Part shown: positions 1 to 7,449 of the stretch, piece after piece | Layout: each line of letters opens with the position of its first letter | How positions within the stretch are numbered: the first letter of the stretch is position 1 | Origin: Flavobacteriales bacterium | Lineage (GTDB): Bacteria > Bacteroidota > Bacteroidia > Flavobacteriales_G > Salibacteraceae | Direction: 5' to 3' | Length of the DNA: 30,941 nt | NCBI GenBank assembly: GCA_003499525.1 | Contig: DNTB01000065.1 | Coordinates: 1-30,941, forward strand | Notes under the pieces: generated by a model | The model's input: only the letters and a program-made list of their open reading frames with translations | Databases searched by the model: none | Told to the model about the DNA's origin: nothing | Position numbers and translations under genes: made by a program

Positions 1-393
1 GGGCAGGTCGCCTTCGTATGGAGCATTTGCCCGATTTTAGCGGTATGACCTATGGTGTTCTTGCTAAACGACTGCTCACCAAGCAGGCCGTTGTTCTCAG
101 TGATGCTAACCCCAGTTATAACGCTATTCAACCCCATGTGGAGCGTCATCAACCTAGCAAAACTGATCCCAAAAAAGCAGCCAAAGCCCTGCCCTGGGTG
201 CATATTGCCATCAGCAATGCCAAACGCGTGTTCCTCGGGATATACCATTCAATATCAGATTGTTGGCTGCAATGCTACCTGAATGAGTTCTGTTTCAAAT
301 TCAACCGAAGGTTTGAACGCCATATATCTGTCAATCAATTATTTACAGTAATCGCTACGAATCAACTACACTAAAGCGGATATACATAGAACC
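1..393 (+). mobile_element. 3' end of an IS1595-family insertion sequence (left part outside the window)
   Basis: This is the transposase 3' end plus the presumed right terminus. The neighbouring outer-membrane-protein gene on the minus strand loses its barrel-like sequence after residue 87, at about position 394, and then reads ten unrelated codons and a stop. Elements of this family are generally described as having ends that begin GG and as making 8-bp target duplications. Read inward from the right, the element would begin GGTTCTATGTATATCCGC, which places the end at 393 and the flanking octamer AATTAAGT at 394-401. The exact boundary is inference, because the left end is not in the window. 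Confidence 0.6.
3..374 (+). CDS. IS1595-family (ISXO2-like) transposase, C-terminal part
   Basis: The reading frame is open from base 3 and begins upstream of the window, so only about 123 C-terminal residues are visible. Recognisable parts of the DDE_Tnp_IS1595 domain are VVLSDANPSYNA, which carries the second catalytic aspartate, then LPWVHIAISNAKR, and near the end YLNEFCFKFNRRF. The last block matches the usual YLDEFxFRFNRR signature of this family. The residue in the third catalytic position appears to be Asn (in ISNAKR), which I recall as typical of some IS1595 subgroups. The enzyme would cut and join the element's ends. The gene stops at TAA 372-374, about 20 bases before the inferred element end. 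Family assignment is firm from the motif pattern; subgroup and activity are not known. Confidence 0.8.
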   Translation, partial: AGRLRMEHLPDFSGMTYGVLAKRLLTKQAVVLSDANPSYNAIQPHVERHQPSKTDPKKAAKALPWVHIAISNAKRVFLGIYHSISDCWLQCYLNEFCFKFNRRFERHISVNQLFTVIATNQLH

Positions 394-654
394 AATTAAG
401 TAATTGACCCCTAGCTCAATACCAATATTGCTATTGAACATATAACCTATTCCACCTCCAAAGTTGAAACCCTGACCAAGCGAGTAAACTAATTGATCTC
501 CTGATTCTGAAAAACCGTCAAAAAAGTAATTGTCAACATTCTGTCTGGCTGTTCCAAACGAATACCCAATTTCTGGACTGATGTAAAAATTTTGTGAAAA
601 TCCTGTCGCTCCGATTGCTGCAACCATCACGATCATTAGTAGACCTTTTTTCAT
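355..654 (-). pseudogene. outer-membrane beta-barrel protein gene, 3' end lost to the insertion sequence
   Basis: The ORF has 99 codons. Residues 1-20 form a Sec signal peptide (MKKGLLMIVMVAAIGATGFS) followed by QNFYISPEIGYSFG, which is typical of small Bacteroidota barrels of the OMP_b-brl type. Alternating Gly/aromatic strands (GQGFNFGGGIGYMF, IGIELGVNYLIG) continue to about residue 87. The remaining codons and the TAG at 355-357 are supplied by the inserted element and overlap the transposase gene on the other strand. A family member would normally be about 160-220 residues, so roughly half the barrel is missing. The rest probably lies beyond the left end of the element. A non-functional product is the likely outcome. 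Confidence 0.7.
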
Positions 655-741
655 ATGTTTTATGATTTAGATATTTAGCAGAACTATTCGGCAAACCTTA
701 TGCCAGAAGCAGAATATTGTTTTGTATTCTTCACGTTAGAG

Positions 742-749
742 CAAAAATA
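742..749 (-). promoter_or_regulatory. candidate -7 promoter box for the truncated barrel gene
   Basis: The minus strand reads TATTTTTG, a full match to the Bacteroidota -7 consensus TAnnTTTG, in an otherwise empty 268-base gap. No convincing TTTG or TTG lies at the right distance upstream, and the leader would be nearly 90 bases, so this is only a candidate. Confidence 0.3.
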
Positions 750-922
750 AGAGCGGCTATTTAAACACTAAAAATCGATTGGAAACTTCCTTTCAAATTT
801 AAAGAGCAACACAAAAAGGAAAAAGAAGAAAAGAGCAGGACTTTCAGCGTATAATAACCCCTTTGAGATAAGGTGGTTCAATCTTGATTTCTCGGATTTA
901 AGGCTTTACAATGAATTGAAGC

Positions 923-2710
923 TCATGTCAGAATGGTCATTAAGGCATGAAACAGATCGGGCCTTGAAATGGGTTTGGTAATAAACCCATTGCATCCCAG
1001 TTCAATACATCGCGATTTTTCTTCTGCCATGGCAAAAGCAGTTTGAGCTATTAATGGGATTCCGGGATATTTTATTTTGATCTTTTCCGCAGCTTCATAG
1101 CCATCCATCACCGGCATATTGATATCGAGTAAAATGGCATCCGGAACATTATTCTCCAAAACCTCCAACAGCACCTTACCATTTTCAGCATGCATAACGG
1201 TGGCTCCCGTGGCTTCCAAAAAACGAGACATCAATTTAAAAGAGAATTCATCATCTTCGGCAACAATGAATAGTTTGTCTTTAAAATCCGGCACCTCCGT
1301 ATCCGTAGTTGGGCTCGAGTGTTTCTGGGTCGAACTTTCGAATGGCAATTCAAGTTTAAATGAGGAGCCTCTCCCCGGCTCGGAGTCTAATTTTATGGTA
1401 CCTTTCATGAGTTTGACCAAACCTTTAACGATGCTCAACCCCAGTCCGGTACCTGCATTGATACCTTCCGTTGAACCTTGACGAAAAGAGCTGAAAATTG
1501 TTTTCTGATCTTCTTTTGAAATACCTATTCCTGTATCAGTGATTCGAACATGAAGCATGTTCGCTCCGCTTTCAACATCATAGTTGAGTTCTACAAAACC
1601 TTCTTCTGTAAATTTTAAAGCATTGAATAGCAAATTGTTAAGTATTTGCCGAAGCCTGACATCATCAATTATGATTATGAGTGATGGGTTCTCGTTCGCT
1701 GCTACTAATCGTACCTCGATGTTTTTTGACTTGTATGCTTTGGAGTCGAGGAGCGCAGTATGTACGCTCTTCATAAAGTCATCCAGAACAACTCTTTGAT
1801 TCACGATAGTGAGTTGATTGGATTCGAGTCTTGAAATATCTATAATATCGTCAATCAGGCGGAGCAGATCACTGCTGGAGGTTTGAATCATGTCCAGATA
1901 TTCACCTATTCTTTCAGTAACCTTCATTTCAGATCTCAACAAAAATGAGTAGCCGACAATAGAATTCATTGGGGTTCTGATTTCGTGACTCATATTGGCC
2001 AAAAAAGAGGATTTAAGCTTTTCCAACTCCTCCGCCCTTTGTTTCTCGAGGACGAGCTTTTCTTGCTTTTCGAGTAACTCATCGGTAAGCTCTTTTCTTT
2101 TCAAAAGTGATTCATTCAAATGGTTGATCAGTGCAGATACGGAAATGGACATCATAAAACTCAGTACGAAATAGTTCGAAATATCACTGATCCATGAAGG
2201 GATCTCATAATCTCTGATACCGAGTTTTAGAGGAGGAAAATCTATTAGAACAGGTATGCTCAGAAGCAATAGCGTCAGTAGAGAAAATAGACCGAATTTA
2301 ATTACCTCTTTAATGGAATAAAGCAGTCCCACGATCAATGGCGATACGAAAAGAAAAAGAAATCCTGACCCATGAATACCCAAAAGAAGTAAAAGGCCTA
2401 GTCCCAGAAAATGATAGATTAAAACAAGCGCAACGAGCTTTACCTTGGCCTGTATTCGATTTGAAATCCCTACGATCAGAACCGATACATAAATAACGGT
2501 TGAAAAAAACGCCACCATCCATTCCGATAAAGCAATGTCAATAGACATTCCAACGATATAAGCAATGGTAATAAGCAATACCGTACTCATGATTAAGGAA
2601 TGCAAGACATCATTCTTCCAACGAAAAACCGAATCCTCTTCTTCAAGCTGAGGATATGGGAAAAAGGCCATTAAAGACCTCAAGAGATTTGTGAATTTCA
2701 TGCTGATCAA
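923..2710 (-). CDS. membrane-bound hybrid histidine kinase with C-terminal receiver
   Basis: The protein has 595 residues. About six transmembrane helices occupy residues 36-196, with no recognisable periplasmic sensor domain, and a short coiled coil follows at about 200-232. The HisKA box is SSFLANMSHEIRTPMNS with phospho-accepting His242. The ATPase has its N box near RQILNNLLFNALKF (354-367), G1 box DTGIGIS (392) and G2 box GTGLGLSIVKG (420). After a linker, a receiver domain spans 479-595 with acidic pocket Glu485-Asp487, phospho-acceptor Asp529 in LLDINMP, Thr557 and Lys579. It would autophosphorylate and pass phosphate to its own receiver, but no separate phosphotransfer protein or output regulator is nearby. 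It is a clear paralogue of the kinase at 4721-6523, including the N-terminal FPYPQLEEEDS...WKND motif. The signal sensed is unknown. Confidence 0.95.
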   Translation of the reverse strand: MISMKFTNLLRSLMAFFPYPQLEEEDSVFRWKNDVLHSLIMSTVLLITIAYIVGMSIDIALSEWMVAFFSTVIYVSVLIVGISNRIQAKVKLVALVLIYHFLGLGLLLLLGIHGSGFLFLFVSPLIVGLLYSIKEVIKFGLFSLLTLLLLSIPVLIDFPPLKLGIRDYEIPSWISDISNYFVLSFMMSISVSALINHLNESLLKRKELTDELLEKQEKLVLEKQRAEELEKLKSSFLANMSHEIRTPMNSIVGYSFLLRSEMKVTERIGEYLDMIQTSSSDLLRLIDDIIDISRLESNQLTIVNQRVVLDDFMKSVHTALLDSKAYKSKNIEVRLVAANENPSLIIIIDDVRLRQILNNLLFNALKFTEEGFVELNYDVESGANMLHVRITDTGIGISKEDQKTIFSSFRQGSTEGINAGTGLGLSIVKGLVKLMKGTIKLDSEPGRGSSFKLELPFESSTQKHSSPTTDTEVPDFKDKLFIVAEDDEFSFKLMSRFLEATGATVMHAENGKVLLEVLENNVPDAILLDINMPVMDGYEAAEKIKIKYPGIPLIAQTAFAMAEEKSRCIELGCNGFITKPISRPDLFHALMTILT

Positions 2711-2903
2711 TTCATTGAGACATCTATCAAATATCGGTAATTAATTAGGTGTTTCATATTTTCCAAAAATTGATTTGTTCCCGCCAACTTATTTCATCTA
2801 AAATTAGCACCCATTCATTGAAAGGAAAAAGTAAGAGCAGCTATCTATCGCTGATTAAGCAGACGCTATCACATTTAGGCCTCATTTATACTGACTTACA
2901 ACA

Positions 2904-2934
2904 TTGCTTTGTCTTTGTATTCAGAATACATTAG
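2904..2934 (+). promoter_or_regulatory. candidate Bacteroidota promoter for the barrel/lipoprotein pair
   Basis: TTG at 2904-2906 is followed after 20 bases by TACATTAG at 2927-2934, a 7 of 8 match to TAnnTTTG. Its position 17 bases before ATG 2952 supports that start over the longer reading frame, which would begin inside this promoter. Confidence 0.45.
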
Positions 2935-2951
2935 CAACTCTTAACAATGAG

Positions 2952-3656
2952 ATGATGAGAAAACCACACTTCATCGCCTTTTGGATGCTGATCCTGATTC
3001 AGTTATTTCAGCTCAAGGCGCATACCCAAGAAACCAATATTTACAAAGAGGCATTCGAATTTGGTATCATCAATAGCCTGAATTTCACCTCACTTACTGG
3101 AGGGGACAACTCCATTGTCTATGGTAACCGTATCGAAAACTTCATCACAGTAGGCCCAAGAACCACCTTTGATCTTGGCTTATATGGGGATATTTACTTA
3201 TCCCGAAAGTTTGTTTTGGGGATCGATATGGTTTACTCCTTTACTGGGGCATATGTGAAAAAAGAAACCATTATTCTCAATGAAATCGACACCGAAAGCG
3301 GTAATGAAAACAGCATCTATGCATTTAATTATTTCAAGGCACCGGTTATGCTCAACTTTTATCCTGTAGATCGGTTTTACATTGGGGTTGGAGGATACGC
3401 AGCCCTCCTCATTTCCGGGAAGGAATACACTTATTTATTTGATTATTTCGACCGTTTGCCTCTTGATGGAGCAAGCTCTTTTGATGCTGGAATGGTCGCT
3501 GGAATGGGTTTTAATACGCGCATCGTTCGCGTAGGGTTTCAGTATTCATATGGTATTACGCCGGCTTATGAAACCAATGACCTAAGCATGCACAATAGCA
3601 TGTTGCAAATAATAACTCGTTGGAAATTATATTCTGACATTCGCAAAAGACAATAG
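2952..3656 (+). CDS. outer-membrane beta-barrel protein (porin-like, OMP_b-brl_2 type)
   Basis: The protein is about 234 residues. ATG 2952 (or 2955) is chosen because it gives a proper signal peptide (MMRKPHFIAFWMLILIQLFQ, cleaved near AHTQ) and lies just after a promoter-like sequence; the frame is open further upstream without signal-peptide character. The mature part has repeated amphipathic strands rich in Gly and Tyr/Phe, such as FDLGLYGDIYLSRKFVLGID and FYIGVGGYAALLISG, ending in a strand with WKLYSDIRKRQ. That pattern fits an 8-10-strand barrel in the outer membrane. The lipoprotein gene follows after 2 bases, so the two are co-transcribed. The pair lies between the two paralogous kinases, which may be coincidence or may mark them as targets or accessory sensors. 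The specific function is unknown. Confidence 0.85.
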   Translation: MMRKPHFIAFWMLILIQLFQLKAHTQETNIYKEAFEFGIINSLNFTSLTGGDNSIVYGNRIENFITVGPRTTFDLGLYGDIYLSRKFVLGIDMVYSFTGAYVKKETIILNEIDTESGNENSIYAFNYFKAPVMLNFYPVDRFYIGVGGYAALLISGKEYTYLFDYFDRLPLDGASSFDAGMVAGMGFNTRIVRVGFQYSYGITPAYETNDLSMHNSMLQIITRWKLYSDIRKRQ

Positions 3657-3658
3657 CT

Positions 3659-4183
3659 ATGAAATCAATTCTCTATTTGACCTTAATTGGTTTCTTTTCT
3701 TCTTGTTCAATTGACAATAGCGGATTTGATGTTCCGCGTAGCGATGAAAATGGGAACTACCTCTATATGGGAAATAGTGCTTACTATGATGCCCGTGGGG
3801 TTTTGGAATACACCTCTGAAAATAGCGGTGTGATGCAATACAATTCAAATGGTGGTTCTGCGAGCATACAGATAATCCCTTACCTGGGGTGGGCCTATTA
3901 TGTGCAAATCTCCAATCTTTCGCCAATTCAGCTGAAAGATGGATCAACAGTATTTACATTCCGCGTTGACCTCCAGGATGTCTATTTATCCACTGATTAT
4001 AACAGTCAAAGCCTACGCATATTCGGCACGAATAATATCGAACTCAAGGATTCTGATGGCACCTTAATAGGCACATTCGACGGCTACCTCACAGAGTATA
4101 ATATGTATTATGAGATTAGATCGACAAACCTCTCTGACGGGTCGTATTCCATTACAAACACACAGGGAACAAAGCGCAGATAG
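3659..4183 (+). CDS. hypothetical lipoprotein, partner of the upstream barrel
   Basis: The protein has 174 residues. The N-terminus MKSILYLTLIGFFSSCSIDN has a lipobox-like FSSC, so cleavage before Cys16 and lipidation are likely. The rest is rich in Ser, Asn, Tyr and Thr and has the short alternating strands of an all-beta fold (GVMQYNSNGGSASIQIIPY, FTFRVDLQDVYLS). I recognise no family. Translation begins 2 bases after the barrel gene stops, so it is almost certainly in the same transcript, and the product probably sits in the outer membrane beside the barrel. The gene ends just before the decayed minus-strand locus at 4192-4616. Confidence 0.8.
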   Translation: MKSILYLTLIGFFSSCSIDNSGFDVPRSDENGNYLYMGNSAYYDARGVLEYTSENSGVMQYNSNGGSASIQIIPYLGWAYYVQISNLSPIQLKDGSTVFTFRVDLQDVYLSTDYNSQSLRIFGTNNIELKDSDGTLIGTFDGYLTEYNMYYEIRSTNLSDGSYSITNTQGTKRR

Positions 4184-4191
4184 AGTTATTC

Positions 4192-4414
4192 CTATTTGTT
4201 TGCCCATTCTTCTCGAAGGATTGAGTAGACGAATTCGTCCAGCAACCGTTCATTCTTGAACACACTGCTCCTCAATGTGCCTTCGGAAGTGAAATAGCAT
4301 TTCTCAAGAACTTTTTTTGGAGGCAATATTGGGATGAAATACGCTCGCAAAGATTCGGTTGATCTCCCAGTTTTCGGAGGTGTAAATCGGATTCCTCCAC
4401 TTTATTAACAACGA
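4192..4414 (-). pseudogene. frameshifted 3' fragment of an unidentified gene
   Basis: Two minus-strand frames read like real protein and join at a homopolymer. The first (from about 4414) gives IKWRNPIYTSENWEINRIF then ASVFHPNIASKK, and hits TGA at 4304-4306. The second continues VLEKCYFTSEGTLRSS then VFKNERLLDEFVYSILREEW, and ends at TAG 4192-4194. Between them is a run of seven A on the minus strand (4312-4318). With six A the frames join as IASKKVLEKCYF without a break. The joined product would be about 70 residues with no start codon, so it is the tail of something longer. I do not recognise the family. A sequencing error in the homopolymer is the main alternative for the shift. Confidence 0.5.
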
Positions 4415-4616
4415 CTAGCTCTTGTGAGGATTCATCAAATATCCATTGCACTTCACCTTTATTAAATTCAGTTGTTTCTAGCCCAAGACCTCCTGTCACT
4501 TCAGAAAGGTTCCAACGGCCTCTCAATCTATTATTCTATTGAATATTTTCTTTTTTACAGGATGCAAGAAGAAAGACTCCTGTTTTGACAAGGAAAAAAT
4601 ATGTGGCTTTTTTCAT
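4385..4616 (-). pseudogene. lipocalin-like lipoprotein gene remnant with an in-frame stop
   Basis: ATG at 4614-4616 starts a lipoprotein signal (MKKATYFFLVKTGVFLLASC, Cys20), followed by KKENIQ and then TAG at 4536-4538, codon 27. The same frame continues with NNRLRGRWNLSEVTGGLG and a strand-rich segment GEVQWIFDESSQELVVVNK. The GxWxL motif followed by short beta strands is typical of lipocalin-like proteins of Bacteroidota. Barrel character fades after about 4385; the frame runs on to TGA 4272-4274 but there overlaps a better-looking frame (the 4192-4414 fragment). A TTG inside could restart translation without a signal peptide. The simplest reading is a broken gene, fused by deletion to the tail of a different gene. 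The lipocalin assignment is tentative. Confidence 0.55.
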
Positions 4617-4720
4617 GGAAACTATAATGATGATTTCTCTAAGTTTCGGCCAAATTGATACTTTCAATAAATGGAAAAAAACCTAAGAGAGTGCGCATCT
4701 ACCGCAACAATGCCATTTTG

Positions 4721-6523
4721 CTATTTTGTGAAAATCTCATTCATAGCTTCATAGAGGTCTCTAGAGGAAATGGGCTTTGGCAAAACGCTATCACATCCCG
4801 CGGAGATTAACCGTTCCCGGTCTTCGGGCATAGCATATGCCGTTTGGGCTATAATGGGTAAATCCTTGTGGGTCTTTCTGATTTCAAGAGCAGTATCGTA
4901 TCCATTAAGTACCGGCATGTTTACGTCGAGCAATACAAGGTCAGGTACACGATCAGAAATTAAATCCAGCATTTCCTGACCATTGATAACAAAAACCGTT
5001 TCCGCTGAAGTCTTTTCCAAAATCTTTTTCATATAGATAGTTGAAAATGCATCATCTTCAGCTATGTAAATAAGCTTGCCTTTAAAGTTTACTTCGTTGG
5101 ATACGCGCTTAGTTCTACTACTTCTTCCACCTGCAGATTTATAGGGTAAACTAACCCGAAATGTAGATCCAATGTCCAGTTCTGATTCTAATTCGATAGT
5201 GCCTCTCATCAATTTAACAATCCCTGAAACAATGCTCAACCCCAACCCAGCACCTTGCTTTTGATTCTTAGCTGTTTCACCATGTCTGCCTTGCATAAAA
5301 GGCTTAAAAATCAGCGGTTGCTCCTTTGGAGGAATACCGACGCCTGTATCAGATACCTCAAAAACCAACTGCATGTTGGCCCCTTTTTGAATGACATCAT
5401 AAGATAGCTTTACAAAACCGTTAATCGTGTATTTCAAGCCATTCAAAATCAGGTTATTCAATATTTGCCGAAGCCTTACTTCATCAATAAACACATCCAG
5501 GTTTCCAAGATCTTCTGGATGACTTATAATAAGGTCAACTGATTTATGCGCTTTAAATGTTTGAGAGTTTTTTTGAGATTCTATGAGCTGATCGGTAAGC
5601 TTGCGCAGATTTACCGAAGATTCGACCAACGAGATTTGATTGGATTCTATTTTGGAGATGTCGATAATATCGTTGATCAGTCTCAATAAGTCTTTGCCCG
5701 AAACTTGTATCATCTGCACATACTCAGTGTGCTCACCCGTCTTCTCCTCAGCTTCCTCCAAAAGAGAAGACAGTCCAAGTATGGAGTTCATTGGAGTTCT
5801 TATTTCATGGCTCATATTTGCCAGAAACGAAGATTTCAGGTGGTCCATCTCAATGGCTCTCTTTTTTTCTTTTTCAATCTTTTGCTTCTCTAACTCCAGT
5901 TCTTCCGATAGCATGGTTTTATCTCTTACCGTATTGTCCAAGTACTTGACAAGTATGGCTATAAATAAGGGAAAAAAGTAGCTAATGATGAGGAAGTTGA
6001 TCAGTACACCAAGCCAGTTATTCATGGAATAAAAGCTAATCCCAAAAGGGACTTGAGGCCAAGTAAGAAGTACGGGGAGTGAAAAAAGGGAAAGGATGAT
6101 GGTCATCAAACCCAGGAGTCTAATAATGGTTTTTATGGAATAGAACAATCCTGAAATTAACGGAATCAGGAACAAATAAATGTAGCCGATCCCAAAGGGG
6201 CCCATAAATAGAATTAAACTGATACCTATGAGAAACCACTCTGATAGAAGTATTAACAATTTTGTGGCTGGTGGTATTGATTTGGAAACGCTAATAACAA
6301 TTGAAACTCCTGCTCCTAAAAGGGTTATTATTATTAGATCTGTTCTTCCATCCCTGAATCCAAGAACCAATGTTGGAACAGTGGCGATGGCAGCTAAAGC
6401 CAATAATCCTAGTATTGATGCATAGAGCAAATCGTTCTTCCAGCTCGACGGAGAATCGGGAGGTTCCAGTTCGGTATAAGGAAAAACTTTTTTGAGTTTC
6501 TCTGAAAATGCCTGAAGGGTCAT
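4721..6523 (-). CDS. membrane-bound hybrid histidine kinase with C-terminal receiver, paralogue of 923-2710
   Basis: The protein has 600 residues and the same layout as its paralogue. About six transmembrane helices lie between 31 and 195, and a basic/acidic coiled coil at about 200-228. The HisKA box is SSFLANMSHEIRTPMNS (His239). The ATPase has N box RQILNNLILNGLKYT, G1 DTGVGIP (392) and G2 GAGLGLSIVSG (424). The receiver spans 483-600 with Glu489-Asp491, phospho-acceptor Asp533 (LLDVNMP), Thr561 and Lys583. The N-terminal cytoplasmic segment FPYTELEPPDS...WKND matches FPYPQLEEEDS...WKND of the other kinase, so this short motif is under constraint. There is no output domain and no adjacent regulator. 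Duplication with divergence of the membrane sensor is the likely origin. Confidence 0.95.
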   Translation of the reverse strand: MTLQAFSEKLKKVFPYTELEPPDSPSSWKNDLLYASILGLLALAAIATVPTLVLGFRDGRTDLIIITLLGAGVSIVISVSKSIPPATKLLILLSEWFLIGISLILFMGPFGIGYIYLFLIPLISGLFYSIKTIIRLLGLMTIILSLFSLPVLLTWPQVPFGISFYSMNNWLGVLINFLIISYFFPLFIAILVKYLDNTVRDKTMLSEELELEKQKIEKEKKRAIEMDHLKSSFLANMSHEIRTPMNSILGLSSLLEEAEEKTGEHTEYVQMIQVSGKDLLRLINDIIDISKIESNQISLVESSVNLRKLTDQLIESQKNSQTFKAHKSVDLIISHPEDLGNLDVFIDEVRLRQILNNLILNGLKYTINGFVKLSYDVIQKGANMQLVFEVSDTGVGIPPKEQPLIFKPFMQGRHGETAKNQKQGAGLGLSIVSGIVKLMRGTIELESELDIGSTFRVSLPYKSAGGRSSRTKRVSNEVNFKGKLIYIAEDDAFSTIYMKKILEKTSAETVFVINGQEMLDLISDRVPDLVLLDVNMPVLNGYDTALEIRKTHKDLPIIAQTAYAMPEDRERLISAGCDSVLPKPISSRDLYEAMNEIFTK

Positions 6524-6691
6524 GCTCGTCTACAAAGACTTTTAATATTTAAAACAAGTTAAATACTTTTTTAAGATGAGTATCCTAAGATCGGCCGAAT
6601 TATCAACGCCATCGGTTGCCTATGATAGTTAAGCGAATAAAATTCATAATATATTGTTAATCACCCTGAAGACTTTGAGCATGGCATGCCA

Positions 6692-6721
6692 TTTGGCATA
6701 AGTCGATTAATACTAATTTTG
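6692..6721 (+). promoter_or_regulatory. Bacteroidota-type promoter of the LolA-like gene
   Basis: TTTG (-33, 6692-6695) is followed by an 18-base spacer and TAATTTTG (6714-6721), a full match to TAnnTTTG. The start codon at 6735 lies 13 bases further on, so the leader is very short. Confidence 0.65.
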
Positions 6722-6734
6722 ACAAATTTTTCAT

Positions 6735-7394
6735 ATGCGATTACTTTCATTATTCATTAGCGTCTTCTTTGTACTGTCAAACCTGGCAACCGCTCAGGAA
6801 GAGAATCCAAAAGATCCCCGGGCTAAGTCCATTTTAGACCGTCTAAGTGCTGAGAATAAGAAAAATGAAGCGTTGTATGTGAAGTTTGCTTTCCACATGG
6901 TAAACAAACAAGACGGAATTGATGAAAAGCAGAATGGAGAACTATGGATTAAAGGAGATAAATACAAGCTCGTACTTCCGGGCATAGAGCGATATTCAGA
7001 TGGCTCTACGCTGTGGACTTTCCTTACTGAGGATGACGAGTGTCAAATCACCTCAGTAGGCAATGATGAGGATGAAACGTCATTTAGTCCTTCACAAATG
7101 CTCAACATTTATGAGCACGGCTTTAATTACACTTATGAAGGGAAAAAGAAACCCAATGGTGTTGAAGTAGATCAAATAAAGCTTTTTCCGGAAAAAGGTG
7201 GTAAACCCTATCATTCCATAATTCTTCAGGTTAAAAGCAGTTCAAATCAGCTCTATCGGCTGATTGTCAAAGGAAAAGATGGTAATACTTATACTTATAC
7301 TCTTTCCGAGCAATCACCGAACCCAGAGGTTTCTGATGCCTTCTTCACGCTAAATACCGATGACATCGGAGATGTAATTGATCTACGAGAATAG
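6735..7394 (+). CDS. lolA: LolA-like outer-membrane lipoprotein carrier protein
   Basis: The protein has 219 residues and a signal peptide MRLLSLFISVFFVLSNLATA cleaved before Gln21. The mature protein follows the LolA pattern as found in Bacteroidota. An N-terminal helix (DPRAKSILDRLSAENKKNEA) leads into strands containing NGELWIKGDKYKLVLPG and YSDGSTLWTFLTEDDECQI, and then the late strand around SNQLYRLIVKGKDGNTY. LolA-type proteins have an open beta-barrel that carries lipoproteins through the periplasm. Many of the neighbouring genes encode lipoproteins, but lolA is a general housekeeping function and a special link is not implied. It has its own promoter, and the M49 peptidase gene follows after 55 bases. 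The family is recognised with good confidence; the exact LolA subgroup is not certain. Confidence 0.8.
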   Translation: MRLLSLFISVFFVLSNLATAQEENPKDPRAKSILDRLSAENKKNEALYVKFAFHMVNKQDGIDEKQNGELWIKGDKYKLVLPGIERYSDGSTLWTFLTEDDECQITSVGNDEDETSFSPSQMLNIYEHGFNYTYEGKKKPNGVEVDQIKLFPEKGGKPYHSIILQVKSSSNQLYRLIVKGKDGNTYTYTLSEQSPNPEVSDAFFTLNTDDIGDVIDLRE

Positions 7395-7402
7395 AATCAG
7401 TT

Positions 7403-7423
7403 TCCCTTCATATCGCCAAGGGA
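7403..7423 (+). terminator. weak hairpin between the lolA-like gene and the M49 peptidase gene
   Basis: TCCCTT (7403-7408) pairs with AAGGGA (7418-7423) over a 9-base loop and is followed by the T-rich stretch TTTCTATTTTT. This could terminate or attenuate transcription. The same T-rich stretch contains TATTTTTG (7428-7435), a -7-like box 14 bases before the next start codon, so the peptidase gene may have its own promoter. Confidence 0.3.
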
Positions 7424-7449
7424 TTTCTATTTTTGGGGATTAAACCCAA

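Noticed and set aside
832..980. Plus-strand frame reading KKKKRAGLSAYNNPFEIRWF into the kinase 3' end
   Set aside because: It has no start codon, runs into the antisense of a confident kinase gene, and has no recognisable family; kept as background.
2749..2934. Small plus-strand ORF of 61 codons before the barrel gene
   Set aside because: Composition is that of random AT-rich DNA, no signal or family, and it covers the likely promoter of the barrel gene.
2904..2951. Upstream extension of the barrel gene to 2904
   Set aside because: The extra residues are not signal-peptide-like and overlap the promoter-like sequence; ATG 2952 is better.
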